Assembly (NCBI RefSeq): GCF_040712315.1
Contig: NC_134013.1
Coordinates: 44,314,501 to 44,378,500 of the forward strand
DNA length: 64,000 nucleotides
Origin: Castanea sativa
Taxonomy: Eukaryota > Streptophyta > Magnoliopsida > Fagales > Fagaceae
Reading direction: 5' to 3'
Shown: piece by piece, positions 61,200 through 64,000 of the stretch
How positions within the stretch are numbered: the first letter of the stretch is position 1
How the letters are laid out: each line of letters opens with the position of its first letter
Notes under the pieces: model-generated
The model's input: only the letters and a program-made list of their open reading frames with translations
What the model was told of the DNA's origin: nothing
The model's database searches: none
Program-made: the position numbers and the translations under genes

Positions 61200-63050
61200 A
61201 AACATGATTTTAACATTGGCTTTCGGGGGCTTTGCATGCACGGGGTTTTGAGGTTTGGCTTTTGAATGAGTGTGGTCTCAATCTATGCTTTCTTAAGGCA
61301 TTCAGGCAAATACTAGATTTGCACGGCGAAAATCCAGCGACATGTCACCTTACTTTCACGGCAGAAATTAGGCAGCGCTTTGCCTTAGATGACATGGACT
61401 ATGACAATCACACCGGGAGGAGCAAGCAGGTATATATCTACATACATCATGCACAATGCTAGCACACAGAGTAGGAAAGTAAATGCCTACATCCCTAAAG
61501 CATGGCCCAAAATATAGGTGCAGGAAAGTAAACAGGGGTCGCCATACTATAGAGTTGAGGACGAATGGTACATGGCATGATATACCTAATACAACCCATC
61601 TAAGAGAGAAAGGAGGGAGGAAGGAAGGGGGTTTAAAAGAGTATATAACCAAATGGGAGAGGCTAGACCCCTAAATCTATTGAACATAGCCACTTGGCTC
61701 ATACATGCTTGCATCTGCGCCCTTTTTGCTCCATACGTTCTCTCTCCATGTGTGTACATGCAAAGGCAAAGACAATAAACTAGCAAACAAACAATGGAAA
61801 GAAAGAGATGTGTAGATAATGCGCAATGGGTATAAAGCAAACAAGCATACAAGTGAAGTAAGCATAGCATGTGGCAGGAGACATGACAAGCAACAAGATA
61901 AGCAAGCGAACTAGAAGGCAAACAAACAAGAAAACAAGAAAACAAGGAAACAAGCAAACAAGAAAGAAGGCAAACAAAAGATGGTGTCTACGGGGGACAA
62001 ATGTAGATTTGGATCGGATGCCCATGACTTCATTGTGTTGAAGTATGGACGATACACTTGCAAGCAAGACTCATGCATGAACAAGTAAGCAAGCATGTAA
62101 AGATGCATAGAAAGCCAACGGGTGGCACAACAAGCATGGTAAGCATATCATTGCGTGGAGCGGAAAAGGGAAGGGTACGCACAGAGCAACCCAGCATCCG
62201 GAGATGCCTCCAAAATGGTTACATCCAAACAAGGTCTCATGGGCGTCGGATGTAACCACACAAGGTTAAGCCCACGGAGGGCACCAAACATGACAAAACC
62301 TAGAACTAGAGAGGCTAACACAAGCATAAAGCAAAGAAGTAAGCAAGCATAGACATGCAAATAGAAATGATCCAAATCTTTTTGATATGGGCAATGGTAC
62401 ATGGATGATGACAAAGACCATAAGGTCTAGATCGGGTCTGAACCATTAGGCCAAAACACAAGAAAATGCGATAAAAGCAACAAAAGGGTTACAAGCACAT
62501 GGCATGACAAACAAAGTCTAGGCCTAAGCAGCACATAAATAAGGCATAAAGCACGCAAGCACATGAGAGATAGCATAAAGCATGTAAATACACCGATCTA
62601 CGCATATAAGCATGGAGATATGCATGTAGGCATGTGAATGTACATCTAAGCATGTGGATGTAAGCATAAAAGCATGGAAGAACACAAATCCAAGCATACA
62701 AGTATGTGAAGGCATAGACATAGGCATATGAGCATAGAACATGCATACAAACATGTAGATCTAAGCAAGGCATAGCCTAAGAAATGATATCAAGCATGTA
62801 AGCATGTTGACCCAAACATCAACACACAGGAAAGAAAAGATCTAAGCATCTAAAACATGGCATAAAGCATAAAACATGTAGAAAAGGCAACTAACACATG
62901 AAGAAACATAGAAGCATATGGAAATAAGCTAAAAAGCATGCTAAGAGAAAGATAAAGCAAGGAACATGCTAGGCAAAGCAATAAATCATATTATTAAAGC
63001 AAGAGCAAGCAAGATAAAAGTTAGAAAAAGATTTAGAAAGTTAGGGGTGT
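61200..63050. repeat. AAGCAT-rich low-complexity region
   Basis: Dozens of irregular aagcat/catgta/aagcaa words, strongest at 61900-62100 and 62550-63000. The minus-strand ORFs here (rich in Leu, Cys, His, Tyr) are by-products of the repeat and not genes. Confidence 0.7.
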
Positions 63051-64000
63051 AAATAGTAGCTAAAAAGCTACATCCACACCCCTAAACCCCAAATCCAAGG
63101 TGTAGAACCAAGGAAAAGAAGATTGGGTATAAGGACAATACCTTGTATTTTTTGTGAAAAGAAGAATCAAGGGGCTTTGATTTGTTTTGTGAGTGTTTTT
63201 GTGTGTAAAAATGTGTTTGGAAGAGAGGGAAAATGTGTAGAAAACATCCAAGCAAAAAGTAGGACCTAGGAAATATTTTTTTTGGTCTAGAGGTGCCTGA
63301 GGCCTTTTATAGCCTCGGCACGGATTATGAGGCGACGACCCTTGAAAGGCCGCCTCCTGCAAACCTCCTCGAATGAGTTTGATCTTGAAACCACTGGAAA
63401 TATCTTGATTCTAGATTCTAAAAGGGTATGGAACTTGAAAATCCAACGGTCAGATCAAAAGTTATGGCTCCCGGAAGTTAGTGGTGCATTGATCGATGCG
63501 TTAACACGATTTTCATGATATCTCAGCCGTTCTAACTCCAATTTTGACCCATGAATAGTCGTTGGACTAAGGATTTGATAATATTCTCAATGGCAATGGT
63601 ATCAACTTGTTCTAATGGCCAGATCAAAATTAGGGTTTCTAGGGCCCGCCAAGAGGCAACTCTAAGTTAAACTTGGTCAAAGTTGCCAAAAATCTCTGAA
63701 AAACTCGGGTTTGATGTAAAACTATGAAAGGTGCTATTTTGAGGGGATTTCGACTTTGTTTGACTTTCGATCAATCCAAGGTTCACTAGGGGCATTTTGG
63801 TCATTTTAGCTGAAAAAGGCATTTTGGATGCTTTGGTGTCCGAACTTGTTGCGCCCATGTCATTTTGAATGTTTAGTTTATTGTAATGTGAATCGATACC
63901 TTATCTTGACTTCAAGTCTTGCATTCCATGCGAAGGATATTTACTTCACGGATTGCATGATTAAACTTCTTTGTGATTGCGCGAATGTTCGTTACGCTAT
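63051..64000. other. non-coding, LTR-like sequence at window edge
   Basis: Moderately GC block with ccaacggtcagatcaaaag and agccgttctaactccaattt phrases often seen in large non-coding plant retroelement repeats. Probably continues beyond the window. No ORF supported. Confidence 0.3.

Noticed and set aside
61586..62773. Series of Leu/Cys/Tyr-rich minus-strand ORFs that look like membrane proteins
   Set aside because: Produced by AAGCAT-type low-complexity repeats; no start context, codon bias or domain.

Overview
The window is plant nuclear DNA, most likely from a woody eudicot (inferred from L1-type LINE style, an initiator tRNA-Met primed Ty3 element and AT-rich introns). Its organising feature is one very large host gene on the minus strand, the plant homologue of CLEC16A (GFS9/TT9, FPL-domain protein). 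I could trace 21 coding exons from the ATG at 58849 to the TAG at 3296. Every junction is GT-AG, every phase agrees, and the sum is 2562 nt (853 codons plus stop) within a 55554-bp span. The gene looks intact although about 95% of its length is intron.

The introns are large because of transposable elements. Intron 19 (3991-14541) holds a minus-strand LINE (A) with a hAT-like element nested in its ORF1, a plus-strand LINE (C) and an RTE-type fragment. Intron 15 (15393-21259) holds a Ty1/copia remnant, a 1.3-kb hAT-like element and the tail of a Ty3 element. Intron 14 (21398-38977) holds a dead-on-arrival LINE (D), three minus-strand LINE fragments, a decayed Ty3/gypsy element (26881-32113) and a near full-length LINE (B, 32796-38908) with an 11-bp target duplication. 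Intron 12 is mostly unassigned. Intron 10 (43153-52437) holds LINE E, which is interrupted by a GC-rich hAT-like element and by LINE F (16-bp target duplication). Intron 6 holds a LINE fragment and a Mutator-like element with long terminal inverted repeats (9-bp duplication). Intron 1 holds two interleaved LINE fragments.

Outside the gene, 1-3295 is AT-rich 3' flank with a hAT-like element and a palindromic MITE-like sequence. Upstream of the gene (58850-64000) are a CT-rich leader, TATA-like boxes, a PIF/Harbinger-like element about 60 bp beyond those boxes, a Helitron-like element and 3.4 kb of repetitive non-coding sequence that resembles the non-coding part of LTR elements. No tRNA, rRNA, CRISPR or other host gene was found. 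All transposon ORFs I could read are broken. The most unusual items are the size of an apparently intact gene, a LINE ORF1 that looks like a PUR-type nucleic-acid-binding protein rather than the usual zinc-knuckle type, and two LINE copies sharing the same catalytic Asp-to-Asn change.
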